Shown piece by piece: positions 1 to 9,680 of a stretch of DNA of 64,000 nucleotides. The notes beneath the pieces are model-generated. The model saw nothing but the letters and a program-made list of their open reading frames with translations. It was not told the DNA's origin and made no database searches. How positions within the stretch are numbered: the first letter of the stretch is position 1; every line of letters starts with the position of its first letter. A program made the position numbers and the translations under genes. The stretch comes from Acidimicrobiaceae bacterium (GTDB taxonomy: Bacteria > Actinomycetota > Acidimicrobiia > Acidimicrobiales > RAAP-2), in the NCBI GenBank assembly GCA_003152015.1, contig PLZF01000031.1:614-64613 (forward strand), in the 5' to 3' direction.

Positions 1-77
1 CGGTGGATCATGGAGCGCTCGCCACTCGAACGCCCGAGCCCGAGTCCGTGTCGAACCGGACACCTGCGAACAGCAGT

Positions 78-947
78 TCAGCCCTCGGCGGTGCCCAAGC
101 CCAGCGCACCGTAGATCTCACGGGTCGCGCTCGACCGGTTGAGCGTATAGAAGTGAAGCCCGGGCACCCCGGCATCGAGCAGTTTCCGGCACAGTTCGGT
201 GGCAATCACCACCCCTTCGCGGCGCACGGCATCGGCACCACCGGTTCCGTCGGCATTCTCCAGACGCTCCACCATCCAGGCGGGCACGGCCGCACCCATG
301 GTGGCCATGCGGGGAACCGACTTGAGGTTGGTCACCGGCATGATGCCCGGAAGCACCGGCGTCTCCACGCCACGGGCAGCAAGGTCGGCCACCAGTCCGA
401 GGTACTCCTCGGCCTCGAAAAAGAACTGGGTCACGCCGAAGTCGGCCATGCGCAATTTCTCGGCCAGTCGATCGCGGTCGAACGCCATATCCGGTGACAA
501 CGGATGACCAGCAGGTTGGGCGGCCACCCCGATGGAGAAACCACCGATGGCGTGGGCCAGTTCGACCAATTCGGAGGCGTGGGCCAGTTCTCCCACCCCT
601 TCGCCTGGGTCAGAGGGCGGATCGCCGCCCAGCGCCATCAGGTTCTCCACCCCCGCCTTCCGGTAGGCCACCAGAATCTCCGCCAGCTCCAATCGGGTGT
701 GCGCCACACAGATGAGGTGGGCCATCGGCACCAGTGTGGTGGTTCGCAGCATGCCGGTCACCAGGTCGTAGGTCCGCTGCCGTGACTCGGCGCCACCCCG
801 ATAGGTGACCGACACAAAGGATGGGCCCAACGGCTCGAGATCGCGCAGCGTCTTCACCAGGGTGGCCTGCTCGGCGTCGTTCTTGGGGGGAAAGAACTCG
901 AACGAGTAGGTCGGCCCTTTCGACAACAGGTCGGCGATCCGCGTCAT
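78..947 (-). CDS. metF: Methylenetetrahydrofolate reductase
   Basis: 289 aa ORF with MetF N-terminus (YSFEFFPPKND), FVSVTYRGG and NLMALGGDPP motifs. Confidence 0.95.
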   Translation of the reverse strand: MTRIADLLSKGPTYSFEFFPPKNDAEQATLVKTLRDLEPLGPSFVSVTYRGGAESRQRTYDLVTGMLRTTTLVPMAHLICVAHTRLELAEILVAYRKAGVENLMALGGDPPSDPGEGVGELAHASELVELAHAIGGFSIGVAAQPAGHPLSPDMAFDRDRLAEKLRMADFGVTQFFFEAEEYLGLVADLAARGVETPVLPGIMPVTNLKSVPRMATMGAAVPAWMVERLENADGTGGADAVRREGVVIATELCRKLLDAGVPGLHFYTLNRSSATREIYGALGLGTAEG

Positions 948-1003
948 AACCCAGGCATCCTACTGCGAGCGGTCGATCCGGATCCGGGAGTCGCCGCTCG
1001 ACC

Positions 1004-1855
1004 TCAGCGGGACGGGCGCCTCGATGATGCCGCCCCGAAATGGGAAGAGAGACGCGCCAGCGCGGCATCGAGTTCGGAGAGTCGTGAGCGGCGGGCCTCG
1101 TCGGTCTCGGCCAACTGCATGCCCGACGGGGAACCGGCTCCATGACGGAGGAGCCGGTCCGCCTCGATGGCGAAGGCCAGGCCGCGCAGTGATCCGGCCA
1201 CCGCGTCGGTGGCGTTCTGGGCCTGTTCGTCGGGTGCATGCCGGGAGGCATGTTCGAGAGCCTGTGCGGCTCTGTCGACCTGGATGTCCACCGATCCCCG
1301 CAGCTCAGGATTGTCGGAGGTGGCGTTGCCCGACAGCAGCGACTCGCGGGCCAGCCGGGCATCGACAACCGCCGGCAGGACTGAGCCGCGCCAGTAGGTG
1401 ACCGCCTGCCGTTTTGTCCGGCGTTGGAACAACACCACCAGCAGGATCACGGCCACCACCAACAAGATGGCGAGCACGATCAACGCCACCGCCGTTCCCG
1501 TCAATCCACCACTCTTCGTTGCCGTCGGTGTGGTGGTGGTAGTGGTGGCCTTCGGAGCGGTCGTCGTGGTTGAGGTGGTGCGGGGAACGGTGGTGGTCGT
1601 GGTGGGTTGAGTCGTCGAGGTGGTGGTGGTCGACGTCGACGTTGACGTGGTCGGGGGAACGGTGGTGGTCGTCACCGGGACCGTGGTTGTGGTGGCCGCC
1701 CAGGCCGGGCCGACCGCGGCGACGGTAAAAGCACCCACCACCAGCGCGGTTCCCGCTACCGCCCTTCCGACCCGAACCAACAGGCCCCGAACGTACCGGA
1801 CGACAGGTTGTCGGCCCGGCACCGAACCGCACTGCCCCCGGCCAGCCCGTGCCAT
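1004..1855 (-). CDS. Secreted/membrane-anchored protein: signal peptide, Thr/Pro/Val-rich linker, one TM helix, C-terminal cytoplasmic region
   Basis: Hydrophobic N-terminus ending AWA, TTTTVPVTTTTVPP...TTTT linker, TM segment VALIVLAILLVVAVILLVVLF; exact start uncertain. Confidence 0.7.
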   Translation of the reverse strand: MARAGRGQCGSVPGRQPVVRYVRGLLVRVGRAVAGTALVVGAFTVAAVGPAWAATTTTVPVTTTTVPPTTSTSTSTTTTSTTQPTTTTTVPRTTSTTTTAPKATTTTTTPTATKSGGLTGTAVALIVLAILLVVAVILLVVLFQRRTKRQAVTYWRGSVLPAVVDARLARESLLSGNATSDNPELRGSVDIQVDRAAQALEHASRHAPDEQAQNATDAVAGSLRGLAFAIEADRLLRHGAGSPSGMQLAETDEARRSRLSELDAALARLSSHFGAASSRRPSR

Positions 1856-2013
1856 GACCGAACGCCTCAGACGGCCGGTGGCGACGTCGCTGCGATCAGG
1901 TTCCCGACCATGCCGTGTACCTCCGCTCGTCTGTCGCCCCGCATGGGCGGCATCACCCTAATCTGGGGCGGCACCCGCATGCTGGGATGACGACCGGCTA
2001 CGCCCGATACATC

Positions 2014-2388
2014 TCAGGTACCGGCGCGGCCGTAATCATCTTCGAGGCGGACGATGTCGTCCTCACCGAAGTACTCGCCGTGTTGGATCTCCACAAACAC
2101 CACGTCGGCATCTGTCGGATTCTCGATCCGGTGATTGGTCCCGACCGGGATGTCCACTGACTCACCCGCGGTGAACTCGGTCTGGGTCCCGTCCAGGGTG
2201 ACCAGGGCGGTGCCGGCCACGATGAACCAGTGCTCTGACCGTCGGGCGTGCCGCTGATAGCTCAGCCGCTTTCCCGGCAGCACCACTATCCGCTTGACCT
2301 TGTGGGACCCATCGTCATCGAGGACCGTATAGCTTCCCCACGGTCGGTGGTCCGTCTTCGGTGCACTGGATTGGCCCGAGAGGCTCAC
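2014..2388 (-). CDS. Stand-alone cupin, mannose-6-phosphate isomerase type II C-terminal family
   Basis: DHRPWGSYTVLDD...KRIVVLPGKRLSYQRHARRSEHWFIVAGTALVTLDG...IPVGTNHRIENP; GTG start overlaps folD stop (GTGA). Confidence 0.85.
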   Translation of the reverse strand: MSLSGQSSAPKTDHRPWGSYTVLDDDGSHKVKRIVVLPGKRLSYQRHARRSEHWFIVAGTALVTLDGTQTEFTAGESVDIPVGTNHRIENPTDADVVFVEIQHGEYFGEDDIVRLEDDYGRAGT

Positions 2389-3239
2389 GATGCCCGCTCC
2401 GCGGCTCTCACCGTGTTGCGCAACAACATGGCCCGGGTCATCGGGCCCACTCCGCCGATGCGGGGGGTGATCCACCCCGCCACCTCGGCTACTGACTCAT
2501 CGACATCGGACAACAGCTTCTTCCCTTCCCATGAGGTACCGGCACCGACCACTGCAGCACCGGGTTTGATCATCTCGGGCGTCACGAGACCGGCGCGACC
2601 GGCCGCGGCCACCACCACGTCACCTTGGCGGACCAGAGGTGTCATATCCCTGACGCCGGTATGAACCACCGTGACTGCGGCGTTGCACCCTTGTCGCTTG
2701 GTGGCCAACAAGAGGGACAGGGGACGCCCGATGGTCAGCCCCCGCCCGATCACCACCACATGTTTGCCCTCAACCGGGACGTCGTTGGCATGAAGCAGTT
2801 CGACGATCCCGGCCGGGGTACAGGGCAGAGGACCATTGGCTCCCATCACCAGGCGTCCCAGGTTCACCGGGTGCAGCCCGTCTACGTCCTTCTCCGGGTC
2901 CACCGCCAGCAGTACCTGCTCCTCGTCGAGCCCGGCCGGCAACGGAAGCTGCACCAGATAGGCGTGGACCTGGGGATCGGCATTGAACCGCGCCACCGCG
3001 GCGGCAAGCTCGGCCTGGGACACATCGGCGGGCAGGTGCTGGTGGGCCGAGTGAATGCCGACTTCGGCGCAGTCGGCGTGCTTCATGGCCACGTACCGCG
3101 AGCTCGGGCCATCGTCCCCCACCAAAATGGTCCCCAGCCCTACGGCCACTCCGGCGCTGGCCAGGCGGGCGACACGATCGGTGACTTCGGCCCGGATCCG
3201 GGCGGCCAGGAGTTCCCCATCGAGCAAGGTGGCGGTCAT
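2385..3239 (-). CDS. folD: Bifunctional methylenetetrahydrofolate dehydrogenase / methenyltetrahydrofolate cyclohydrolase
   Basis: [19 protein letters not shown]..., [58 protein letters not shown]; start refined inside the longer ORF. Confidence 0.95.
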   Translation of the reverse strand: MTATLLDGELLAARIRAEVTDRVARLASAGVAVGLGTILVGDDGPSSRYVAMKHADCAEVGIHSAHQHLPADVSQAELAAAVARFNADPQVHAYLVQLPLPAGLDEEQVLLAVDPEKDVDGLHPVNLGRLVMGANGPLPCTPAGIVELLHANDVPVEGKHVVVIGRGLTIGRPLSLLLATKRQGCNAAVTVVHTGVRDMTPLVRQGDVVVAAAGRAGLVTPEMIKPGAAVVGAGTSWEGKKLLSDVDESVAEVAGWITPRIGGVGPMTRAMLLRNTVRAAERAS

Positions 3240-3249
3240 CGACGTCTCC

Positions 3250-4770
3250 TCAGTGCCGGAAGTGGCGTTCGCCACCGGCCATGACCACCGCGATACCGGC
3301 CTCATCAGCCGCCGCGGTGACCTCTCCGTCACGAATGGAGCCTCCCGGTTGTACCACTGCCGACACGCCCGCGTTGGCCAGCACTTCGAGGCCGTCGGGG
3401 AAAGGGAAGAAGGCATCACTGGCCGCCGCCCCACCTTGAGCTCGTGACCCCGCCTTGGATGAGGCGATTTCTGCCGCCACCACCCGCGAGGACTGACCAG
3501 CCCCCACGCCGACCGCCTGTCCGTTGTTGACAATGGCGATGGCATTGGAGGTGGTCCGGGCACAGATTTTCCAGGCCAGGGCCAGATCACGCCACTGGGC
3601 ATCGGTGGGCGGCACCTTGGTGGCCACCTCCCAGGTCGACGGATCGAGGAGAAACCGGTCGGCATCCTGGACGAGCACGCTCGATCCCATCCCCCGGTAC
3701 TGGCGCACGATGGGCTCGGGCGAAGGGGCGGAGAGCAGGCGGGTGGCCTTCCTCTTCGATGACAGCAGGTCCAGCGCCTCGTCGTCGTAGGACGGGGCGA
3801 TGATCACATCGGCCTGAGGGCCGCTTCCGATCGCCACGGCCACGGCCACGGTGACCCGGCCCCCGATGGCCACGACTCCGCCGAACGCCGAGAGAGGATC
3901 GCCTTCGAGGGCACGCTGATAGGCGGTGGTCAGGTCGTCGGCGACCGATGCGCCGCAAGGATTGGCGTGCTTGATAATGGTGACGGCCACCTCGGAAGCA
4001 CCATCGGCGGGTAGTTCGTGGACGAGGCGCCAGGCCGCGTCGGCGTCGAACAGATTGAGGTAGGACAGCTCCTTCCCGCCATGTTGCACGACGTCGTCCC
4101 ACCACGAGTGCTCGCCGGCGATCCGGTAGCGGGCCCCGTGCTGGTGGGGATTCTCCCCGTAGCGGAGTGAACCGGCCCGCTCCAGGGTCAGGTGGATGGT
4201 GGGAGGCAGCATGGCGGTGTCGGCCTCCTGGTCGAACCAACCCACGATGGCACCGTCGTAGGCGGCGGTGTGAGCGAAGGCGTCACGGGCCAGCCGGCGG
4301 CGGGTCGGGTCGGACAGGGACCCGTGCTCTCTGAGCTCGGCCAGGACGACGTCATAGTCGGCGGGGTCGACCACGACTCCCACGTGAGAGTGGTTCTTGG
4401 CCGCCGCCCTCACCATGGTGGGTCCACCCACGTCGATCAACTCGATGGAGGGATCCGACCTGAAGGGATACAGGTTGCACACCACCAGATCGATGAGGCC
4501 AATGCCCTGGTTCTCGATGTCGGCCAGATGTTCGGGCACGGATCTGTCGGCCAAGATGCCACCGTGGATGACCGGATGGAGGGTCTTGACCCTCCCGCCG
4601 AGCATCTCGGGCGCGCCCGTCAACTCGGCCACTTCGACGTGGGCGATGCCGGCCGAGGCGAGCGCCGAGGAAGTTCCCCCACTGGAGATCAGCTCCCACC
4701 CCAGCTCGGAAAGCCCGCGGGCCAGCTCTTCGAGACCTGTCTTGTCGTATACGGACAGCAACGCCTTCAT
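3250..4770 (-). CDS. purH: Bifunctional AICAR formyltransferase / IMP cyclohydrolase
   Basis: [78 protein letters not shown]. Confidence 0.96.
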   Translation of the reverse strand: MKALLSVYDKTGLEELARGLSELGWELISSGGTSSALASAGIAHVEVAELTGAPEMLGGRVKTLHPVIHGGILADRSVPEHLADIENQGIGLIDLVVCNLYPFRSDPSIELIDVGGPTMVRAAAKNHSHVGVVVDPADYDVVLAELREHGSLSDPTRRRLARDAFAHTAAYDGAIVGWFDQEADTAMLPPTIHLTLERAGSLRYGENPHQHGARYRIAGEHSWWDDVVQHGGKELSYLNLFDADAAWRLVHELPADGASEVAVTIIKHANPCGASVADDLTTAYQRALEGDPLSAFGGVVAIGGRVTVAVAVAIGSGPQADVIIAPSYDDEALDLLSSKRKATRLLSAPSPEPIVRQYRGMGSSVLVQDADRFLLDPSTWEVATKVPPTDAQWRDLALAWKICARTTSNAIAIVNNGQAVGVGAGQSSRVVAAEIASSKAGSRAQGGAAASDAFFPFPDGLEVLANAGVSAVVQPGGSIRDGEVTAAADEAGIAVVMAGGERHFRH

Positions 4771-5414
4771 TCCTTGACCTCCAGTGGTGATCCTCGCTCA
4801 TCTACGACTGGAACCGCCAGCTTGTCGATGAAGGTACGGATGGTGTCGGGGTAGAGGGTCCGCTCCACCGCCTTGATGCGTTCGTGCAGCGTCGCCACGG
4901 TGTCGTCCGGATACACCGGCACCGCCTGTTGGGCGAGGATCGGCCCGTCGTCCATGGCCAGGGTGGCCACGTGCACGGTGGTGCCGGTTTCCGCCACTCC
5001 GGCGGCCAGGGCGTCCTCCACGGCGTGCCAACCCGGGAAGGCCGGCAGCAGCGCCGGGTGGGTATTGAGGATACGGCCGGGAAAGGCGGTATGGATCGGC
5101 TGATCGAGCACCGTCCCGAATCCGGCCATCACCACCACGCCGATGTGGTGCCGGAGCAGTACGTCGACGACCGCCCGAGTGTAACCCAGGCGGTCAAACC
5201 CGGGGCTGAATCCACCATAGGCGGCCCGATCGACAAGGGAGGTCGCCAATCCTGCGTCCGAGGCGATCCCGAGGGCACGACACTTTCGGTCGGCCACCAC
5301 CAGCGAGACCGGAAGCCCGGAGGTGACGATGGCCTCGAGAATGGTGCCGCTGCCCGATACCAATACCCCGATCGGTACCGGAAAGGCACGACCGGGAGAG
5401 GAAGCGGCGACCAC
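4767..5414 (-). CDS. purN: Phosphoribosylglycinamide formyltransferase
   Basis: IGVLVSGSGTILEAI, ILNTHPALLPAFPG, TVHVATLAMDDGPILAQ; ATGA overlap with purH. Confidence 0.93.
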   Translation of the reverse strand: MVAASSPGRAFPVPIGVLVSGSGTILEAIVTSGLPVSLVVADRKCRALGIASDAGLATSLVDRAAYGGFSPGFDRLGYTRAVVDVLLRHHIGVVVMAGFGTVLDQPIHTAFPGRILNTHPALLPAFPGWHAVEDALAAGVAETGTTVHVATLAMDDGPILAQQAVPVYPDDTVATLHERIKAVERTLYPDTIRTFIDKLAVPVVDERGSPLEVKE

Positions 5415-5489
5415 GGCCGCAGGCTAGCAGCGGGGCTCTGCCCACCCTGCCGACCGGTGCCGACCGGAGTGTCTATGACCGAGGAGGGC

Positions 5490-6446
5490 TCACTCTCCGA
5501 CTGAGGGTGCTCCCACTGCCGCCGGCTCGCGGCGCGGGGTGTTGCCCTCGGCCATCTCGTCCATCCCGATCGGGCCGGCGAGGTCGGCGTTCAGAAATTG
5601 ATGGATGACCGGGTCGTCGGAGTCGAACATCTCGTCCTTGGGGGCGAACCGCACAAGTCGCGATTGGTACAGCATGCCCAGGTAATCAGCGGTTCGCATC
5701 ACCGAGGGGATGTTGTGGGTGATGATGAAGATGGTGGCCCCGGTCTCGCGTTGCACGTCGAGCACCAGTTCGTCGAGGAAGGCCACCCGGACCGGATCGA
5801 GCCCGGAGTCGGGCTCGTCGAAGAGGACGATCTCGGGGTCGAGGACCAGCGCACGCGCCAATCCGGCCCGCTTCTTCATACCGCCGGACACCTCGCCGGG
5901 AAGCTTGCGTAGGTGGTCCATGAGCCCGACCAACTCGGCATTCTTGTGCACGATCTTGCGGATGTCCCCTTCGTTCTTCTTGGTGTGCTCACGAAGGGGA
6001 AAGGCGATGTTCTCGTAGAGGCTCATCGAGCCGAAGAGAGCCCCGTCCTGAAACAGCACACCGAACTTGCGCCTGATCCGGAACAGATCCTTCTGGTTGA
6101 GAGCACTGATGAGTTCCCCGTCGATATAGACCCCGCCGTTATCGGGCTTCAGCAGTCCGATGATGACCTTGAGCAACACCGACTTTCCCGTTCCCGACGG
6201 CCCGAGTACCGCGGTGATGGCCCCACGAGGCACGTCGAAGCTCATGTCCTGGAGGACGGTATGGGAACCGAACGACTTGGTCACGTTCTGGATGGAGATG
6301 ACGGCATCGACCGGGGGCAATGACGGTACCGGGGCCCCCTGCGGCTGGGCCGAAACCGCCAGGGTGCGAAGGTCCGGGACCGCCGATGGACCTCCAAGCG
6401 GATCAGCCATGCCGTTCATACTCGCACCTTCCGGTTCTCCCCGCAC
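5490..6446 (-). CDS. ABC transporter ATPase, Mce/Mla type (MlaF/MceG-like)
   Basis: Walker A GPSGTGKSVLLK, signature VSGGMKKRAGLARAL, Walker B EIVLFDEPDSGLDPV; next to yrbE/mce genes. Confidence 0.92.
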   Translation of the reverse strand: MRGEPEGASMNGMADPLGGPSAVPDLRTLAVSAQPQGAPVPSLPPVDAVISIQNVTKSFGSHTVLQDMSFDVPRGAITAVLGPSGTGKSVLLKVIIGLLKPDNGGVYIDGELISALNQKDLFRIRRKFGVLFQDGALFGSMSLYENIAFPLREHTKKNEGDIRKIVHKNAELVGLMDHLRKLPGEVSGGMKKRAGLARALVLDPEIVLFDEPDSGLDPVRVAFLDELVLDVQRETGATIFIITHNIPSVMRTADYLGMLYQSRLVRFAPKDEMFDSDDPVIHQFLNADLAGPIGMDEMAEGNTPRREPAAVGAPSVGE

Positions 6447-6497
6447 ACCGGTGCACGGGTTCTACCCATACGTAACTGGTCGGCACCGGTAACCTTG

Positions 6498-6524
6498 CGG
6501 AGTCGGAGTCGGAGTCGGTGTCGG
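6498..6524. repeat. Hexanucleotide tandem repeat in divergent ATPase/yrbE intergenic region
   Basis: cggagt x3 followed by degenerate cggtgt cgg. Confidence 0.85.
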
Positions 6525-6678
6525 GACGGGCATTGGAGATGCCATGATTATCGCAAGATCCGGCCATCCGGTAAGTTCCCCAATCAGTTAAGAGAGCGTC
6601 AGAGCAGCGCCGGACGATTGTCTGGGCGGGGGGTTGCTGGATGTAATTTCGTTCAGAAGCAGCGGCATCGGAGACTGT

Positions 6679-7608
6679 GTGACGGAACAACTAGGGCGCG
6701 ACCGGAGCGTGACCGGCAACGCGGACGACACCGCCCAGGTGCGCGTGATCACCCAGGACGGCCCGGCGACCCAAAAGGTCCCCCGGGTGCCGCCCACCTC
6801 GGTCATGCCCCGCCACCGGGTGTCCCGGCCTCCCGTCTTCCCGAAAATTTCCTGGTTCCTCGAAGAGGTCGGCGCCATGTTCGCCTCGGGGTTCGAGGCC
6901 ATTCGCCTCGGTTTCCGCCTGGGCGTGCCGGTCGGTGAGTTTCTCGACCAATGTTGGTTTCTGGCCAAGGTCACCACGCTTCCCTTGATCCTCATCTCCG
7001 TCCCCTTTGGTGCGGTCATCGCCCTCGAAGTGGGAGGTCTCCTCCAACAGATCGGTGCCCAGTCCCAACTCGGAGCCGCCATGGTCCTGGCCGTGGTGCG
7101 GGAGCAGGCCCCGTTGGCCACCGCTCTACTCATTGCCGGGGCGGGTGGATCCGCCATGTGCGCGGATATCGGTTCCCGAAAGATCCGTGACGAGATCTCG
7201 GCCATGGAGGTGATGGGTGTCCAGCCATTGCAGCGCCTGGTCCTCCCCAGGCTGCTGGCCTGCATGTTGGTGGCGTTGCTCCTCGACAGCATCGTGTCGG
7301 TCGCGGGCATTGCCGGTGGCCTGTACTTCGGCACCCAGTCCATCCACATCACCGCCTCCAGCTTCTTTGCCACCTTCGGTGAGCTCAGCCAACTGGCGGA
7401 TCTGGCTATGGCCCTGCTCAAGGCGGTCGTCTTCGGATTCATCGCCGCCATGGTGGCCTGTTACAAGGGCATGACGGCCAAGGGTGGCCCCAAGGGCGTC
7501 GGGGACGCGGTGAACCAGGCGGTGGTGATCACCTTCATGGTGTCGTTCTTCATCAACTTCGTGTTGACGGTCATCTACTTCAACTTCATTCCCCAGCGGG
7601 GGATCTAG
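6679..7608 (+). CDS. YrbE/MlaE-family permease (first of pair)
   Basis: MlaE features (AAMVLAVVREQAPLATALLIAGAGGSAMCADIGSRKIRDEISAMEVMGVQPLQRLVLPRLLA); GTG start at 6679 preferred over the 6634 ORF start. Confidence 0.9.
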   Translation: MTEQLGRDRSVTGNADDTAQVRVITQDGPATQKVPRVPPTSVMPRHRVSRPPVFPKISWFLEEVGAMFASGFEAIRLGFRLGVPVGEFLDQCWFLAKVTTLPLILISVPFGAVIALEVGGLLQQIGAQSQLGAAMVLAVVREQAPLATALLIAGAGGSAMCADIGSRKIRDEISAMEVMGVQPLQRLVLPRLLACMLVALLLDSIVSVAGIAGGLYFGTQSIHITASSFFATFGELSQLADLAMALLKAVVFGFIAAMVACYKGMTAKGGPKGVGDAVNQAVVITFMVSFFINFVLTVIYFNFIPQRGI

Positions 7609-8421
7609 ATGGCTACCACCACCGTCGCCGGTCCGGTCAGCCTCCTCTACAAGCAGATGCGCTTTGGGCTGCGCACCATCCGCTCCCTTCCGAGTGCCCT
7701 CCAGTACCGCCGGGAGATCACCCTGCTGGTATCCGACATCACCGTCGGCGCCGGGGCCCTGGTGGTCGGGGGCGGCATGTTCTTCGTGGTGGTGGGAATC
7801 GCCTTCTTCACCGGCACCGAAGTGGGCCTGGAGGGCTTCACCGGACTGTCCCAGATCGGGGCCCAGGCCTTCACCGGTGTCATCTCGTCGTTGGCCAACG
7901 TTCGTGAAATCACCCCTCTGGTGGCCGGGGTGGCGTTCGCCGCCCAGGTGGGCGCCGGTTTCACCGCCCAACTCGGGGCCATGCGGGTCTCCGAGGAGAT
8001 CGATGCCCTCGAGGTGATCGGGGTGGACAGCGTCACCTACCTGGTCGGCACCCGGGTGTGGGCGGCGCTGATCACCATGATTCCCCTCTATCTCGCCGCC
8101 CTGTTCGCCAGCTTCATCGCCTCCCAGTTGATGGTCACCGACTTCTTCCACCTGTCGCCGGGCACCTATCACCACTACGTCCAGCTGTTCCTCCCCCCGC
8201 TCGATGTCCTCTACTCGTTCTTGAAGGCGATGGTCTTCATCGTGGCGGTGACCTTCGTCCACTGCTACTACGGGTATTCGGCCGAGGGAGGACCGGCGGG
8301 CGTGGGTGTCGCCGCGGGCCGGGCCATTCGGCTCTCACTCATCGTGGTGGTGGTGCTCAACTTCTTGTTGTCGACCATTCTCTTCAGTGGCGCCTCGTCC
8401 ACTGCCAGGTTGGTGGGATGA
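7609..8421 (+). CDS. YrbE/MlaE-family permease (second of pair)
   Basis: GVAFAAQVGAGFTAQLGAMRVSEEIDALEVIGVDSVTYLVGTRVWAALI; directly follows first permease. Confidence 0.92.
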   Translation: MATTTVAGPVSLLYKQMRFGLRTIRSLPSALQYRREITLLVSDITVGAGALVVGGGMFFVVVGIAFFTGTEVGLEGFTGLSQIGAQAFTGVISSLANVREITPLVAGVAFAAQVGAGFTAQLGAMRVSEEIDALEVIGVDSVTYLVGTRVWAALITMIPLYLAALFASFIASQLMVTDFFHLSPGTYHHYVQLFLPPLDVLYSFLKAMVFIVAVTFVHCYYGYSAEGGPAGVGVAAGRAIRLSLIVVVVLNFLLSTILFSGASSTARLVG

Positions 8422-9680
8422 GACGGCTCTCCAGCCTGGGGCGCACCGCAGTTGTGCTGATTGTGATCGTCGTCGTGGTAGCCGGAGTGTCAGTGATCGA
8501 AAAGACGGTGAACGGGGCGTACAGCGGGAACCACCAGGTGGTCGGCCGCTTCTCCGGTGCCGGGCAGGGCCTTCACGCCGGCTCCGAGGTCGATTACGCC
8601 GGCGTACAGGTCGGAAAGGTCTCGTCCATCTCACTGATGGACCGGGCGGCCCAGGTGGCGCTGAGCCTGTATCCGACCTTTCACTTTCCGGCCGATGGGA
8701 CCGCCACCATTCAGCCCCAGAACCTGTTCGGAGCCGACGAGGTCAACATCACCTCGCCCACCGGCCGACGAGGCCCATCGCTGAGGCCCGGGTCCACCAT
8801 CCCCCACACCAAAGTGGCAAGCGAGCTCACTGATCTGCTGGCGGTGGCCGACCCCCTGCTCCAGCAGGTGGACACCACCGACCTGTCGCTCACCGTGTCC
8901 GAGTTGAACCAGGCCACCAACGGCGCCGGTGCCCAGATCGCCGCCGGGATCACCGAAGGATCCAAGCTGGGGACGCTGCTGAGCGCCACCCTCGGTGCCC
9001 AACTCACCGCCCTCGACTCGCTGTCGGCCTTTTCTGCCGCTCTGGTGCCCGCCGCCCCACAGCTGAATACCGTCTCGCAGTCCGCCAATGCGGCCCTGCC
9101 GGCCATCAACCGGGCCCAGGACGACTTCCAGCGCCTGTTGGAGTCGATCAACCCGTTGGCAGAGAACCTGGCCCAGTTCCTCAGCCTGTACCACCCTGAT
9201 ATCGCCACAATGTTGACCACCGGCGACAACGTGACCCGGGTGCTCATCACCCATCAGGCCAATATCGAGCAGACGGTGAGTGGGCTCTACCACTACGTCT
9301 ACAAGTTCGCCGCCGCTCCGGCGGACACCCTTCCGGACGGATCGAGAATCGGCTACTTCCAGAACTTCATCAACTTCTCCGACGTGAACAACCTAGTCTG
9401 CAGCCTGATCGCCCCGGCCAGCGGTGGCCTTGCCGCTCTGGCCCCGCTGCAGGCGGCCCTGGGCAGCGCCGGCAGTTCGTTCGACTGCTCGTCCCAGATG
9501 TCCACGTTCAAGACGTTGAACCCGCCGGCGACCACCGTCCCCATCGCAACCTCCACCGCTCAACAGGGCTCCAAAGTGGCCCAGCAGGTCTACCAGGCCC
9601 TCGGGACCCCCCAGGCGCCCGCGTCGTCCCAGCCCCAGTCCCTCGGTGGCTACCTCTCCATGTTGCTCGGTGGCCACTGA
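8418..9680 (+). CDS. MCE family protein (MceA position)
   Basis: N-terminal TM then MlaD-type domain (GRFSGAGQGLHAGSEVDYAGVQVGKVSSI); ATGA overlap with upstream permease. Confidence 0.92.
   Translation: MRRLSSLGRTAVVLIVIVVVVAGVSVIEKTVNGAYSGNHQVVGRFSGAGQGLHAGSEVDYAGVQVGKVSSISLMDRAAQVALSLYPTFHFPADGTATIQPQNLFGADEVNITSPTGRRGPSLRPGSTIPHTKVASELTDLLAVADPLLQQVDTTDLSLTVSELNQATNGAGAQIAAGITEGSKLGTLLSATLGAQLTALDSLSAFSAALVPAAPQLNTVSQSANAALPAINRAQDDFQRLLESINPLAENLAQFLSLYHPDIATMLTTGDNVTRVLITHQANIEQTVSGLYHYVYKFAAAPADTLPDGSRIGYFQNFINFSDVNNLVCSLIAPASGGLAALAPLQAALGSAGSSFDCSSQMSTFKTLNPPATTVPIATSTAQQGSKVAQQVYQALGTPQAPASSQPQSLGGYLSMLLGGH

Noticed and set aside
1-77. Possible tRNA or gene end at the left edge
   Set aside because: No cloverleaf or convincing coding signal in the 77 nt; insufficient sequence.
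1520-1700. Long ggtggtggt/gtcgtc-type low-complexity tract
   Set aside because: Coding for the Thr-rich linker of the 1004-1855 protein, not an independent repeat array or CRISPR.
7126-8262. 378-aa minus-strand ORF rich in His/Glu/Gly
   Set aside because: Antisense to the two YrbE permeases; no recognisable domain.
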